NCBI GenBank assembly: GCA_038522945.1
Contig: JBCBJV010000009.1
Coordinates: 62,001-126,000 of the forward strand
Direction of reading: 5' to 3'
DNA: 64,000 nt
DNA from: MED-G105 sp038522945
Lineage (GTDB): Bacteria > Pseudomonadota > Alphaproteobacteria > Caulobacterales > Parvularculaceae
A program made the translations under genes and the position numbers. Positions 1 through 8,247 of this stretch are shown one piece after another; the stretch's first letter is position 1; each line of letters starts with the position of its first letter. The notes beneath the pieces are model-generated. The model did not search any database, was not told the origin of the DNA, and saw only the letters and a list, made by a program, of their open reading frames with translations.

Positions 1-192
1 CTAGGCGCGGTCGTTGGTATTGCAATGATCATCAATTTATTGGTCGCCGGGCTAGCGGGCATCCTCGTGCCAATTGGTTTACAGCGAGCAGGGGCGGACC
101 CCGCCGTGTCGTCGGCTGTGTTCGTTACAACGGTTACGGACATTATTGGCTTTTTGGTCTTTCTCGGTTTGTCCGCGGCGGTCCTGCTTTAG
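1..192 (+). CDS. mgtE: Magnesium transporter MgtE, C-terminal end (partial)
   Basis: The window opens inside this gene; only the last 63 codons are present, ending in TAG at 190-192. The translated tail is strongly hydrophobic, with two membrane segments (roughly residues 5-25 and 45-63 of the fragment). Between and into the second it carries DPAVSSAVFVTTVTDIIGF, which matches the last pore helix of MgtE family Mg2+ channels, where the TVTD aspartate lines the ion path. The family works in the inner membrane and is gated by cytosolic Mg2+ through N-terminal and CBS domains, which lie outside the window. Confidence 0.8.
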   Translation, partial: LGAVVGIAMIINLLVAGLAGILVPIGLQRAGADPAVSSAVFVTTVTDIIGFLVFLGLSAAVLL

Positions 193-217
193 AAGCGCAT
201 AAGGCGTATTCGCCCCA

Positions 218-601
218 TCAGTTTCTTTCCGTTAGATCTGCCTTAGCAAGGCGGGCCATCACGGAAAGGATCACCAAACCGATCAGTACTAAGAACACTC
301 CCTGCGGCTCAATGAGTTCGGCATCGGGTGGCATATCCGGTGGGGTGTCTGCGTCTGGCGATGATTCTCCCCCTGGCGGCGGTGTAACCGTGCCAGGCGG
401 CGTATTTGGATCGTCGGTTCCTGGTGGTGTGTCACAATGGGGCGGTGATGGGCCGCCATCGTCATCTGGATCGCAAACAGGCGGCGGGGGACTGCCAGGC
501 GGCGGGACTATGATTGTGGGCTGAGGAGGTGGTGGCGGCAAAACGACTGGCGAGCCTGGCGGGAATACGCCCACGAGGGGTATTACCTGGGGGGAGCTCA
601 C
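218..601 (-). CDS. Proline-rich protein with C-terminal membrane anchor, unknown
   Basis: I do not recognise this family. The 127-codon frame starts at GTG because no ATG lies upstream before a stop. It has a long Pro/Asp-rich middle (about residues 14-92, many PPP and PPG/PGTD units). It ends with one hydrophobic helix of about 18 residues (about 102-119) preceded by IEPQG and followed by a basic/acidic tail. The EP-plus-helix-plus-basic end loosely resembles PEP-CTERM-type sorting tails, but no Arg cluster is present. No signal peptide is visible with this start. Low-complexity GC-rich DNA can produce long open frames by chance, so the gene is uncertain; the clean terminal helix is the main argument for it. 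Confidence 0.4.
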   Translation of the reverse strand: MSSPQVIPLVGVFPPGSPVVLPPPPPQPTIIVPPPGSPPPPVCDPDDDGGPSPPHCDTPPGTDDPNTPPGTVTPPPGGESSPDADTPPDMPPDAELIEPQGVFLVLIGLVILSVMARLAKADLTERN

Positions 602-705
602 TGCTGCTGCCGTCGTTGAAAGTGGCGATGTCGGAGCCGCCCGCCGAATTCCGTTTCGGGGTACCGGGGTGTATCCGGCAACCCTTTGGGGAACAGGGCG
701 GGCCC

Positions 706-939
706 TTAAAAAGAATCTGCGCTGGACCTTCGGGGCCTAGCTTCTTCGTCACCGCAGCATCCGCAGTTAACGACTATATCATTCCGGATATCGCCGACCG
801 CTCGTGCATACATTTCCGCGAGCGCTTGTTCATCCATGGTTGAAGGGCTGTCGGATTTTCGCCCAAGACCATTATCCCAGAGGATCGCGGCAGCGATTAT
901 TGCTGCAGCAATTATATTGGCAATACCGTTCCCAAACAT
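706..939 (-). CDS. Small single-helix membrane protein, unknown
   Basis: A 77-codon frame starting at ATG 937-939, with GAGGG about 8 bases upstream as a plausible ribosome-binding site; a TTG 39 bases further out would lengthen it. Residues about 5-19 form an Ile/Ala-rich hydrophobic helix, followed by a hydrophilic tail with a CGCC cluster near residue 60. It could be a small membrane or holin-like protein, given the lysozyme gene 0.5 kb away, but they are on opposite strands and nothing else supports that. No family recognised. Confidence 0.35.
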   Translation of the reverse strand: MFGNGIANIIAAAIIAAAILWDNGLGRKSDSPSTMDEQALAEMYARAVGDIRNDIVVNCGCCGDEEARPRRSSADSF

Positions 940-1387
940 CGAGTTACCCTCACCAATTGGCCTGACCGGCGCGCGCAAGCCTATGCACGCAAAGGTTTGT
1001 CAGAACCCTTTTAATCGTCCGCTCCCTTGGGGGAGCGCACCAATCACTGCCAGAGTTTCACCCAAAAATTGTGCCAATGGCAATTAAATGGGCGCTGGAA
1101 CGGGCTTTGACCGGACTAAGAGTGGTCTGGTTCCTCGTCGTCGGTCATTTCTTGATCTGGTTTTCGAATTGCCGTTGCAGCGTCATTTCCAGAAAACTCA
1201 ACACTTACAGTGAGATACGCCGCTTTCTGCATTTGCCATGTTGCCAAGACGCCTCGGTCTGCTTGCGATCCCGGCCAGTTTTCACGGTCTTCTACACAAG
1301 GCGAGATTCGCATGATAAGTATTAACTTTACGGTATGGCGCGGTACCTGATTGGGTCGCGATAAAGATGCGGGGACAGCGGGTCACC
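940..1387. other. Intergenic stretch without convincing gene
   Basis: About 450 bases between a small minus-strand frame and the lysozyme gene. It holds a perfect 7-base inverted repeat with a 4-base loop at 1020-1037 (CGCTCCC-TTGG-GGGAGCG) that lacks a T run and so is not a clear terminator. It also holds two short opposing open frames (1116-1313 minus, 1071-1325 plus), neither with a good ribosome-binding site. Promoters for the lysozyme gene should lie in the AT-richer part near 1310-1345, but no clear -35/-10 pair was found. Confidence 0.4.
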
Positions 1388-2359
1388 ATGAAGACGGGCG
1401 ACACCGGACTAAATTTGATCAAAGGGTATGAAGGCCTGCGGATGTCGGCCCACTACACCCCTAATGAAGAATGGACTGTGGGATACGGTCATACCGACAG
1501 TGCTCGCCACGGGATGAGTGTAACCGAGGTCGAAGCAGAGCGACTCCTGCGACAGGACGTCCAGCCGATTGAGAAACTACTTTCTGATACCGTCCGTGCA
1601 CCGCTTAATCAGAACGAACACGATGCCATTGTCTCGCTGATCTTCAATATCGGTGAAGTGAATTGGAAACGATCTACGGTTTTGCGCAAGCTCAACGAGG
1701 GCGACAAGCTTGCCGCGGCGCGTGCGATGGAAATGTGGACCATGGCGCGGGTCAATGGTGAGCTCGTTTCGCTCGATGGTCTTGTGCGCCGGCGCGCAGC
1801 CGAAAAGTCTTTGTTCTTGATGCCAACGGATGCGTCGCTCGTCGTTCCAACTTCTGACGTGATGCCTGCACCGGAGTGCGAGCTGGACTTCAAATCCGAT
1901 GCGGAACTCAAGGCCAGCCCAGTTGTTGACTTTGATCCGCCGAAAAAAGGCGAAGCGGTTACGATTTCAAATGCAGAAAAGGCTGCTCGAACCCGGGCGC
2001 TTTATTCAGCAACCCAAGCAATCGGTGGCGATCCGACGAAGATGATTATCTCCAAGGCCGAAGAACATGCGGACATGGGCGTTACGTTCGGCGCTGCTTT
2101 TGCGGGTATTCTCGCTCTTTTCCTTACGGGATTGGGGTCGGTTCTATTGTTGTTTGATGCATTCCCGTCCGCTGCCGGCCTTATCGGGCTGAGCGCTGAC
2201 ACGGTGTTCACGATTTTTGACCAGTTGCCAATGTGGCTTGCAGGTATAGGCGCTGCCATGTCGTACTTTATCTTGTACGTTCTGGTTAAACGTGTCTCCC
2301 GCCACGACTTGAAACGGCAACGGGCCCAAGAGGTTGCGCGGTTGCGGGTCGCTGAGTAA
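1388..2359 (+). CDS. GH24 phage-type lysozyme with C-terminal membrane segments
   Basis: Predicted muramidase cleaving the MurNAc-GlcNAc bond of peptidoglycan. Residues about 4-140 match the T4-lysozyme/endolysin fold: KGYEGLR with the catalytic Glu at residue 15, then WTVGYGHT. The spacing between them is one residue short of the usual Y-x-D-x-x-G-x-WT pattern, and the usual Asp is replaced by Thr/Pro. After a linker there are two hydrophobic segments near 233-253 and 281-301, then a basic tail, so the enzyme is probably membrane-bound with no N-terminal signal. An ATG at 1367 would add 7 residues; 1388 gives the usual lysozyme N-terminus. No phage structural genes are nearby, so this looks like a resident cell-wall enzyme or a lone relic. 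Confidence 0.8.
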   Translation: MKTGDTGLNLIKGYEGLRMSAHYTPNEEWTVGYGHTDSARHGMSVTEVEAERLLRQDVQPIEKLLSDTVRAPLNQNEHDAIVSLIFNIGEVNWKRSTVLRKLNEGDKLAAARAMEMWTMARVNGELVSLDGLVRRRAAEKSLFLMPTDASLVVPTSDVMPAPECELDFKSDAELKASPVVDFDPPKKGEAVTISNAEKAARTRALYSATQAIGGDPTKMIISKAEEHADMGVTFGAAFAGILALFLTGLGSVLLLFDAFPSAAGLIGLSADTVFTIFDQLPMWLAGIGAAMSYFILYVLVKRVSRHDLKRQRAQEVARLRVAE

Positions 2360-2425
2360 CGCGTCTTTTACGGCACTCATCACGGGACTACCGACGATAT
2401 CGTCCCGTCCGTATTCGGACATTGA

Positions 2426-2857
2426 ATGACTGTTCATCTTGTGAAGCTCTGCGTTGGCGCAGAGACGATTCTGGATCTGGAAGATTGGGTCAATCGGCGC
2501 ACGCGGTACAACCGGGAGCGAGGTATCGGGAATGTCCACGACCACGTTACGCGCATGTTTCCTAAACGTCGCGAAGACCTGTTGGCGGGTGGGTCAATTT
2601 ATTGGGTGATTAAGGGATTGGTCCTGGCGCGCCAACAAATCCTAGATCTCCAAACCGTTTCAGGGGAGGACGGTATCAATCGCTGTGCGATTTTGTTGCG
2701 TCCGCCCCTCATTTTGACGGAACCCCAGCCTAAGCGCGCATTTCAAGGCTGGCGCTACTTGCCATTGCCTGATGCACCTGCTGATCTATCAGCGGGTGAC
2801 GGGGGCGGGCTCGGGCCGAAACTAAAGGCTGAATTAGCCGAACTGGGGCTGCTTTAA
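2426..2857 (+). CDS. DUF1489 family protein
   Basis: A 143-residue protein that matches the DUF1489 family, which is largely alphaproteobacterial and of unknown function. Recognisable blocks are HLVKLCVGAE near the start, VTRMFPKRREDLLAGGSIYW around residues 41-60, RCAILLRPPL and FQGWRYL. It has no signal peptide, membrane helix or known catalytic motif and should be cytoplasmic. The stop is separated by one base from the ATG of the next gene, so the two are probably co-transcribed and translationally coupled. Confidence 0.8.
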   Translation: MTVHLVKLCVGAETILDLEDWVNRRTRYNRERGIGNVHDHVTRMFPKRREDLLAGGSIYWVIKGLVLARQQILDLQTVSGEDGINRCAILLRPPLILTEPQPKRAFQGWRYLPLPDAPADLSAGDGGGLGPKLKAELAELGLL

Positions 2858-2858
2858 G

Positions 2859-3704
2859 ATGACCGATGATTATTCAGATGGGGAATTTGGTTTCGATGGG
2901 GAGAAGACCAAAGGTCGAAAGATCGCTGCTCCAATGACCGCGAGCTTAACTGCAGTGGGAGCTTCGCTTGTGGCAGTCATCGCCGCAACGCAAGTGGCGA
3001 CGCCGTCAGATGAAAGCGAAGAAAAAGCTTCGGGCGTGTGCCTGAAAACAAATGTCAGAATGATCGATGGGCTTGAGCCCGGCTGTTATGAGCCCGAGGA
3101 GCTTGATCTGTTTGCTGAGCGTCCAGTGATGTCGGAGCGCGGTGGCGAAGTCGTTGTCTCGCTTTCCCATCCAACCGATATCATGGCCCCGGTCGCGAAC
3201 GTGAGGACATGCGCAAAGTACAATGAGTATAAGGACAAAGACTGGTACGCTTTGTCGACACGTGAGGCGATCCGGCAAGAATTTTTTGAACGCTCATGCG
3301 GGGCACTCCAGCTATTGCGTGAGGCAAGGGCACCGGAATGGACTTATTTCGATGCGGGCGAGATGAGCTCCAAGGATATCGAGGAACTCGCAAAAGGACC
3401 GCCTTTTGCTATAGTCGAAAGCGATGCGCCGTTTGCAGAAGCGGAAGTCTCTTTGACGGAAACGGGGATGTGGCGTCTTTCTGCGGTGAGCCAGGACGCC
3501 ATTATTCAGGAAATCGCTCACGCCGATTTTGATGGCGACGGTGATGGTGAAATTCTTGGCTTCGTCGTGATTCAGGTACAGGGCGGCACAGCGCGAGCCA
3601 GCCATGTAGGTGTTTTCGAAAAAGAGAGTGAAGACACGCCCTGTCGCTTCCGACCAATTGGCGATGTGATCAGTGAGCGAATTGTTGAGAAGACACGCGG
3701 CTGA
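2859..3704 (+). CDS. Membrane-anchored protein with DxDGDGD motif, unknown
   Basis: Function not recognised. The 281-residue product has a short charged cytoplasmic N-terminus, one hydrophobic segment at about residues 26-45, then an extracytoplasmic domain with several cysteines. Near residues 223-231 it carries DFDGDGDGE, the kind of acidic loop that binds calcium in VCBS/EF-hand-like repeats, inside a stretch that reads as beta-rich. It starts one base after the DUF1489 gene. Its stop at 3702-3704 directly abuts the panC stop at 3705-3707 on the other strand, so the two converge with no spacer and no obvious terminator. Confidence 0.6.
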   Translation: MTDDYSDGEFGFDGEKTKGRKIAAPMTASLTAVGASLVAVIAATQVATPSDESEEKASGVCLKTNVRMIDGLEPGCYEPEELDLFAERPVMSERGGEVVVSLSHPTDIMAPVANVRTCAKYNEYKDKDWYALSTREAIRQEFFERSCGALQLLREARAPEWTYFDAGEMSSKDIEELAKGPPFAIVESDAPFAEAEVSLTETGMWRLSAVSQDAIIQEIAHADFDGDGDGEILGFVVIQVQGGTARASHVGVFEKESEDTPCRFRPIGDVISERIVEKTRG

Positions 3705-4595
3705 TTAGGGACCATTGCGGCGATTAATCGGCCAGTTGTCGATTAGCCGCGTTTTCCCAATCACCGCAGCCGCCAATAGTCTTGCTTCTTTGTTAGTTGC
3801 AATACCGTCCTTGAGTTCTGATAGATCTGTCGCGTCGCGCATTTCAAGATAGTCAACGCGATCAAACCCGGCTTCAACGAGATTTTCGATCCCGGTACCG
3901 ATGACTTTGTCTTTGGCTTCACCGGCTTCAAGTCGGAGTGCACATGCCATCAGCGTTTTATTGAGCTGGGCGGCGATCTGCCTTTCGTCGGGAGACAGGT
4001 AGGCGTTCCTTGAGGACATGGCGAGCCCGTCAGGTTCGCGGACAATCTCGCCCCCAATAATGTCCATAGGCATGTCCAGATCGGCGACCATGCGTCGGAT
4101 GACGTGGAGTTGCTGAAAGTCCTTTTCACCAAACACTGCGAGGGTCGGTTGTACTTGGTTCAACAGTTTGCAAACGACCGTTGCAACACCGCCAAAAAAA
4201 TGTGGGCGACTATCAGCGCAAAGGCCACTTGCGACGGCCCCGACAGAAATGGCTGTATCAAATCCGGCTGGGTACATTTCGGTCCCTGACGGTAGATAAG
4301 CCAGATGACAGCCTGTTGCCTCCAGTTTCCCCAAATCGGCTTTTTCCTCGCTGGGGTAGGTGTCCAGGTCTTCGTGAACGGCGAATTGTTTTGGATTCAC
4401 GAAAATGCTGACGACAACACAATCGGCAAGAGAAATCGCTTTTTCCACAAGGCTTAAATGCCCTTCGTGGAGTGCGCCCATCGTAGGAACAAGTGCGATT
4501 GTTTTCTTATCGGCCTTCCAGCAGTCGACCTGCGCGCGCAACCCAATTAAGGTCCTTTCGACAGCAAAATCCTTTTCACGAATCGCTTTCGGCAC
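3705..4595 (-). CDS. panC: Pantothenate synthetase
   Basis: Joins pantoate and beta-alanine with ATP to make pantothenate, the precursor of coenzyme A, in the cytoplasm. The ATP-binding HIGH-type motif PTMGALHEGH is at residues 37-46, GEKDFQQL lies near 157 and SSRNAYL near 192. All are standard panC signatures, and 296 residues is close to the family's usual length. The start is GTG at 4593-4595 with AAGGGA upstream; no ATG gives a better N-terminus. The last few residues are unlike typical panC ends but lie beyond the catalytic part. Divergent from the SPOR lipoprotein gene. Confidence 0.93.
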   Translation of the reverse strand: MPKAIREKDFAVERTLIGLRAQVDCWKADKKTIALVPTMGALHEGHLSLVEKAISLADCVVVSIFVNPKQFAVHEDLDTYPSEEKADLGKLEATGCHLAYLPSGTEMYPAGFDTAISVGAVASGLCADSRPHFFGGVATVVCKLLNQVQPTLAVFGEKDFQQLHVIRRMVADLDMPMDIIGGEIVREPDGLAMSSRNAYLSPDERQIAAQLNKTLMACALRLEAGEAKDKVIGTGIENLVEAGFDRVDYLEMRDATDLSELKDGIATNKEARLLAAAVIGKTRLIDNWPINRRNGP

Positions 4596-4692
4596 GAGAA
4601 TTTTCCCTTTATAGAACCTTAAAGATTAACGTTTGGAGAGGCTAATGCGGCAAGGCCTGTTGAGTTTCAAGGCAATCGCTGAGATCAAGCAA

Positions 4693-5490
4693 ATGAAATT
4701 AGCAAAGATCATCCTGGTCTCCGGACTGACGCTACTGGGGGGCTGCAGTGTTTTCGGCAACGATGAAACCCCAGATGTCACCGGCGAAAGCGCTGCTGAC
4801 GTAAATTGGACATTTGCCGATGCCACCGCCATGGAAGCAAAGGTCGCCAGCCTGCAGTCGGACAACGCCCGGTTATCGCGAAAGGTGATGGAGCTGGAGC
4901 GAGAACTTGAGCAAGCGGAAAATCGAACGGCGAACGCGATTGCGGAAGCTGACGTTGCGCCTTCTTTAAAAGAGCCGCCAACGCTCGAACCTCAAGCGCC
5001 TTCCTCGCTCGCTTCCGCTGCTACGACGAAGCCTGAAAAACCGGTGATTGACGCAAATGTCCAAGATGCCGAACTGGATGCCGCTCCTGTGCCTGTAGAG
5101 GAAGCTCCAAGGCTCGTTCAGCCGACATTCGCTTCGGCAAATACCGATACGGTGTTTGAAAATGAAATGCCGGTGAAAGATGCGGGTCGCAAATTCAAGA
5201 GTGCTCTTTGGGGCGTGCACCTGGCGTCATATCGGGCAGAGCGGGAAGCTCGTGAGGGCTGGATCAAGCTACAAAAACAAAATCCGGACGAACTGGGCTT
5301 GCTTGAACCGCGCATTGAAAATGTGGAAATCGAAGGGCGAGGCAAATTCCTTCGCTTGATTGGTGGTGGGTTTACTTCCTCGGAAAAAGCGCAAGATCTG
5401 TGCTCGACTTTGGCGTCAAAAGGGTTGTTTTGCAAAGTCTCGAGCTTTGATGGTGATCGGCTGTCATTTGCCGAGAATACAAAAGGCTAA
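4693..5490 (+). CDS. SPOR-domain lipoprotein
   Basis: A predicted lipoprotein: the N-terminus MKLAKIILVSGLTLLGGC ends in an LGGC lipobox with the modified Cys at residue 18. A short Leu/Glu heptad stretch (about 47-85) suggests a coiled coil. A Pro/Ala/Glu-rich linker follows, and residues about 171-250 resemble a SPOR domain (WGVHLASY at its start), which binds denuded glycan strands at division septa. I infer a role in envelope or septal peptidoglycan. A start at ATG 4645 has a better ribosome-binding site (GGAGAG) but would give an overlong signal; this choice is uncertain. No partner gene is adjacent; mipZ is 1 kb downstream. Confidence 0.6.
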   Translation: MKLAKIILVSGLTLLGGCSVFGNDETPDVTGESAADVNWTFADATAMEAKVASLQSDNARLSRKVMELERELEQAENRTANAIAEADVAPSLKEPPTLEPQAPSSLASAATTKPEKPVIDANVQDAELDAAPVPVEEAPRLVQPTFASANTDTVFENEMPVKDAGRKFKSALWGVHLASYRAEREAREGWIKLQKQNPDELGLLEPRIENVEIEGRGKFLRLIGGGFTSSEKAQDLCSTLASKGLFCKVSSFDGDRLSFAENTKG

Positions 5491-5530
5491 TTCCGGCAAT
5501 CAGATTTGTCAGTCCCCCTTGTACTGGATC

Positions 5531-6352
5531 TTAGGGGGCATCGACGTCAAACGCTTTCGCCGCAAATTCTCTATTATTGAATTCGGCTTCACCGATATAG
5601 CGTAAGGTAAGCCGCGAGGCGGGAAGGTACTCCTCACCAAGCTCGATCCTTACTTTTCGGGCTGTGCTGTCAGGATAGACTGCTACGTTTTTTAGCGTGG
5701 CGAGCAAATATTCAGCGTTTCCCTCAGGTTCGAGCATGACATCAAGTCGTCCGAAAACAGACGACGTGCCGGACTGGGTCAGGACCGTTTCCAATTCCAA
5801 CAGGCCGTCTTTGTTGCGAACAAGGCGCGTTTTTCCGAAGGCTGCCTCGGCCTTAAATGGACGTGGTCGGATGATCACCGGCATGGACATGCCAATTCCC
5901 ACATCGGCCTCAAGGCCACCGCCCGCCTTTCTAAGTGGCGTACGCAAAGCTGACGTTTTAACCAAAAGGTGAGACCGACGCTCGTCTTTTGGCAACCGAA
6001 TCCCCTGGCGGAGTTTTACCGTGATTATGCCTCTGGCGCCCGGCTCGAGTCGCAAATCTGCGGGGGTCACTGTCAGGAATGGCGCTGCGCTAATTGAACT
6101 GCGTTCTTCGCCACTTGCTCTCTTGTAGCCATCCATGGTGGCCTTCAAATCGATCCAGTCGACTTTGACATCGGCGATCCGGTTTGACGGGTTGGAAACT
6201 TCAAAACGACCAATTGTGTTCTTCTGGTCGATGACAAGTCGCAACGGCGTCACGCTTAGCTCGGCGTTCGCCGGCATGGCGAAAAGGATGCAGCAAGGGA
6301 AAATGAATGCGGCCCAGACCTGCGCCGTCCATTTGGCAGTGCGCGCTTTCAT
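5531..6352 (-). CDS. PapD-like periplasmic pilus chaperone
   Basis: A 273-residue exported protein: residues 1-30 form a signal peptide ending in PANA before ELSVTP. The rest resembles the two immunoglobulin-like domains of chaperone-usher chaperones: LSVTPLRLVID, RFEVSNPS, LTVTPADLRLEPGARG and a SMPVIIRPRP stretch, all in the order expected for fimbrial chaperones. Such proteins cap pilin subunits in the periplasm. No usher or pilin gene is next to it, so its client is unknown. A TTG 39 bases upstream is an alternative start, but the ATG gives a normal signal peptide. Confidence 0.7.
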   Translation of the reverse strand: MKARTAKWTAQVWAAFIFPCCILFAMPANAELSVTPLRLVIDQKNTIGRFEVSNPSNRIADVKVDWIDLKATMDGYKRASGEERSSISAAPFLTVTPADLRLEPGARGIITVKLRQGIRLPKDERRSHLLVKTSALRTPLRKAGGGLEADVGIGMSMPVIIRPRPFKAEAAFGKTRLVRNKDGLLELETVLTQSGTSSVFGRLDVMLEPEGNAEYLLATLKNVAVYPDSTARKVRIELGEEYLPASRLTLRYIGEAEFNNREFAAKAFDVDAP

Positions 6353-6502
6353 GGAGCTAGTGTGGCGATATTCCTGTCGGCGACGATACAATCGTTCTCT
6401 CCGTTACTAGAATCACGGCAGTTGTGTTGTGATCTGCAAGGCCTGCGCCGTTTTGGGCTGCTGGCCTCAATTGGTTAAAGCGATGAATTGGAAGTTTTTC
6501 AC

Positions 6503-7354
6503 GTGACCCACGTTATTGTCCTAGGGAACGAAAAAGGTGGGTCCGGCAAATCAACTGCTGCGATGCACATCGTCGTTGCCCTTATGAAAGCCGGAAACAA
6601 GGTCGCTGCAATCGATCTCGATATGCGCCAGAAAAGCCTCAGCCGATATCTGGAAAATCGTGACGCCTATGCACGGGCAAAAGGGATTGAGCTTGCCTTT
6701 CCAACACGACCAGACGTGCGTCCATCCGCGATTGATAGCCGTGAAGCTTCAAGGCAAGAGGAAAGCACAAATCTTCGGAACGCTTTTGACAGGCTCTGTG
6801 ATCACGACTTTGTTGTGATTGATTGCCCGGGGGCGGATACGCACCTCTCTCGAGAAGCCCACGCCCACGCGGACACAATCGTGACGCCGCTTAATGACAG
6901 CTTTGTTGATTTCGACCTGCTCGCCCGGATCGATAACGATACGGGAGAAGTCGTGGGGCCCAGCCTTTACAGTGAAATGGTCTGGGAAGCCCGCAAACGC
7001 CGAGCGCTATCGGGCGTCGCTGGATCAATCGACTGGGTGGTGATGCGCAATCGGTTGTCCGCCACCCGAGCGAATAACAAAAAGCATATGGGCGAGAAGC
7101 TTGAAGACTTAGCAAACCGCATTGGGTTCCGCTTAGCACGGGGCTTCGGCGACCGTGTAATCTACCGAGAGCTTTTTCCCAACGGCCTTACCTTGCTGGA
7201 TCTTGGCGGTCCTTCAGCCCCTATCCGCCTTTCCACCATGAGCCATGTAACGGCTCGCCTGGAGATCCGTTCGCTCATCGCCACCTTGAACCTCCCACGG
7301 CGGGAGAAGCAGGCGGAGGATGGTTTGAAAACGCCCGGTCAGGAAGCCGCCTGA
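6503..7354 (+). CDS. mipZ: Division-plane positioning ATPase MipZ
   Basis: A ParA/MinD-type P-loop ATPase. Residues 8-18 form the deviant Walker A GNEKGGSGKST with two lysines (11 and 16). DFVVIDCPGAD is the Walker B-like block, and NDSFVDFD and VIYRELFPNGLTLLDL are typical of MipZ rather than ParA or Soj. In Caulobacter, MipZ forms a gradient from the ParB-bound poles and blocks FtsZ assembly away from midcell. GTG at 6503 is chosen because GGAAG lies about 9 bases upstream and it gives the short N-terminus seen in MipZ; a TTG at 6488 is in frame. Length 283 fits the family. Confidence 0.9.
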   Translation: MTHVIVLGNEKGGSGKSTAAMHIVVALMKAGNKVAAIDLDMRQKSLSRYLENRDAYARAKGIELAFPTRPDVRPSAIDSREASRQEESTNLRNAFDRLCDHDFVVIDCPGADTHLSREAHAHADTIVTPLNDSFVDFDLLARIDNDTGEVVGPSLYSEMVWEARKRRALSGVAGSIDWVVMRNRLSATRANNKKHMGEKLEDLANRIGFRLARGFGDRVIYRELFPNGLTLLDLGGPSAPIRLSTMSHVTARLEIRSLIATLNLPRREKQAEDGLKTPGQEAA

Positions 7355-7384
7355 AGTATACAGGTGAGTACGGGGTTCGAGCGG

Positions 7385-8089
7385 TCACCCCCAAATCTCC
7401 ATGACCAAGCCCTTTGAATCGTAAGCACCGTCGGTCAAAACCTTGGCATTCCCAACCAGAAACGCCCTTGCGCTTAGCGATAGCACCAACGCGTCCAGAA
7501 GGTCGTCATCGAGCCAGTCTGCTTTTCGGGGAAATTTGTCCCGAAGACCGGCCAAGCAGTCAGACGTGTTAAGTCCTTCGCGGCGAAGCAGTGCTGATCT
7601 TTCCTTCGCGCCTTCGGGCGATTTCTTCGAGTGTTCACAAGGTGCCCCTCTTAGACGAGCGAAGGCCAGTTCAGGATGGGTTTCTTTGACGAAAGCCTGA
7701 TCGGTGGCTGTCAGTGCGTCATCAAGCTCACGGATTTTGGGAATGAGATGCCAACTTTGTTTGGATAGCCCGAGACCTGATGGATCACGAGTTTTACCCC
7801 ATCGATTTGCCTCCTCATAGGTACCGAAAGATAGCATTGGGCGTCGCGGTACAGAAAAAACGCTCGACCGCCTCGCCCCCAAATCGGCACGTGCCATTTT
7901 TTCACACGCGCGGCGTCCCTGATCGGGTAAGCCGATGGGCATGTCGATCATTATCGCTGAGAACGTCTGTCTCGCTCCTTTCAGAAATGGGGCAATAGTT
8001 TCTTCAATCGTGACACTCAATTCCTGATTTTGCAGATTGAGCTCCACAATAAGCCAACCACGGCGGCATCCATCAATGCCCGCAACCAT
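7385..8089 (-). CDS. DUF429 family protein
   Basis: A cytoplasmic protein of about 234 residues with the DUF429 signature: VAGIDGCRRGW at the very start, DMPIGLP near residue 50, RRSSVFSVPRRP, KETHPELAF and DDLLDALVLSLSA near the C-terminus. The acidic residues in these blocks resemble an RNase H/actin-like fold, but no activity has been established that I can name. ATG at 8089 is used because the family begins right at VAGIDGCR; an in-frame ATG at 8125 is also possible. It is convergent with mipZ and divergent from rcdA. Confidence 0.75.
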   Translation of the reverse strand: MVAGIDGCRRGWLIVELNLQNQELSVTIEETIAPFLKGARQTFSAIMIDMPIGLPDQGRRACEKMARADLGARRSSVFSVPRRPMLSFGTYEEANRWGKTRDPSGLGLSKQSWHLIPKIRELDDALTATDQAFVKETHPELAFARLRGAPCEHSKKSPEGAKERSALLRREGLNTSDCLAGLRDKFPRKADWLDDDLLDALVLSLSARAFLVGNAKVLTDGAYDSKGLVMEIWG

Positions 8090-8247
8090 AGATTGGTCTC
8101 TTGGCGGGTCTTTAACGATTGGCATATCGATTGCTCGGTTGGGCAAGATAAATCGGCAGGTCCTTGATCTGCCAAACGGAATTTCCTGTTGTCACCGCTT
8201 AGCCCCTTCGGCATGGTTGGCAAACAAGGGGGCGGACAGCGAAAGAA

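Noticed and set aside
312..524. Glycine/serine-rich plus-strand frame
   Set aside because: It is the complement of the Pro-rich stretch of the minus-strand gene and has no start signal.
1116..1313. A 65-codon minus-strand frame and an opposing 84-codon plus frame
   Set aside because: They overlap each other, lack ribosome-binding sites and show no family; neither can be preferred.
1..3704. Prophage or GTA remnant around the lysozyme
   Set aside because: No integrase, capsid, tail or terminase gene and no attachment repeat is nearby; the neighbours are chromosomal families.
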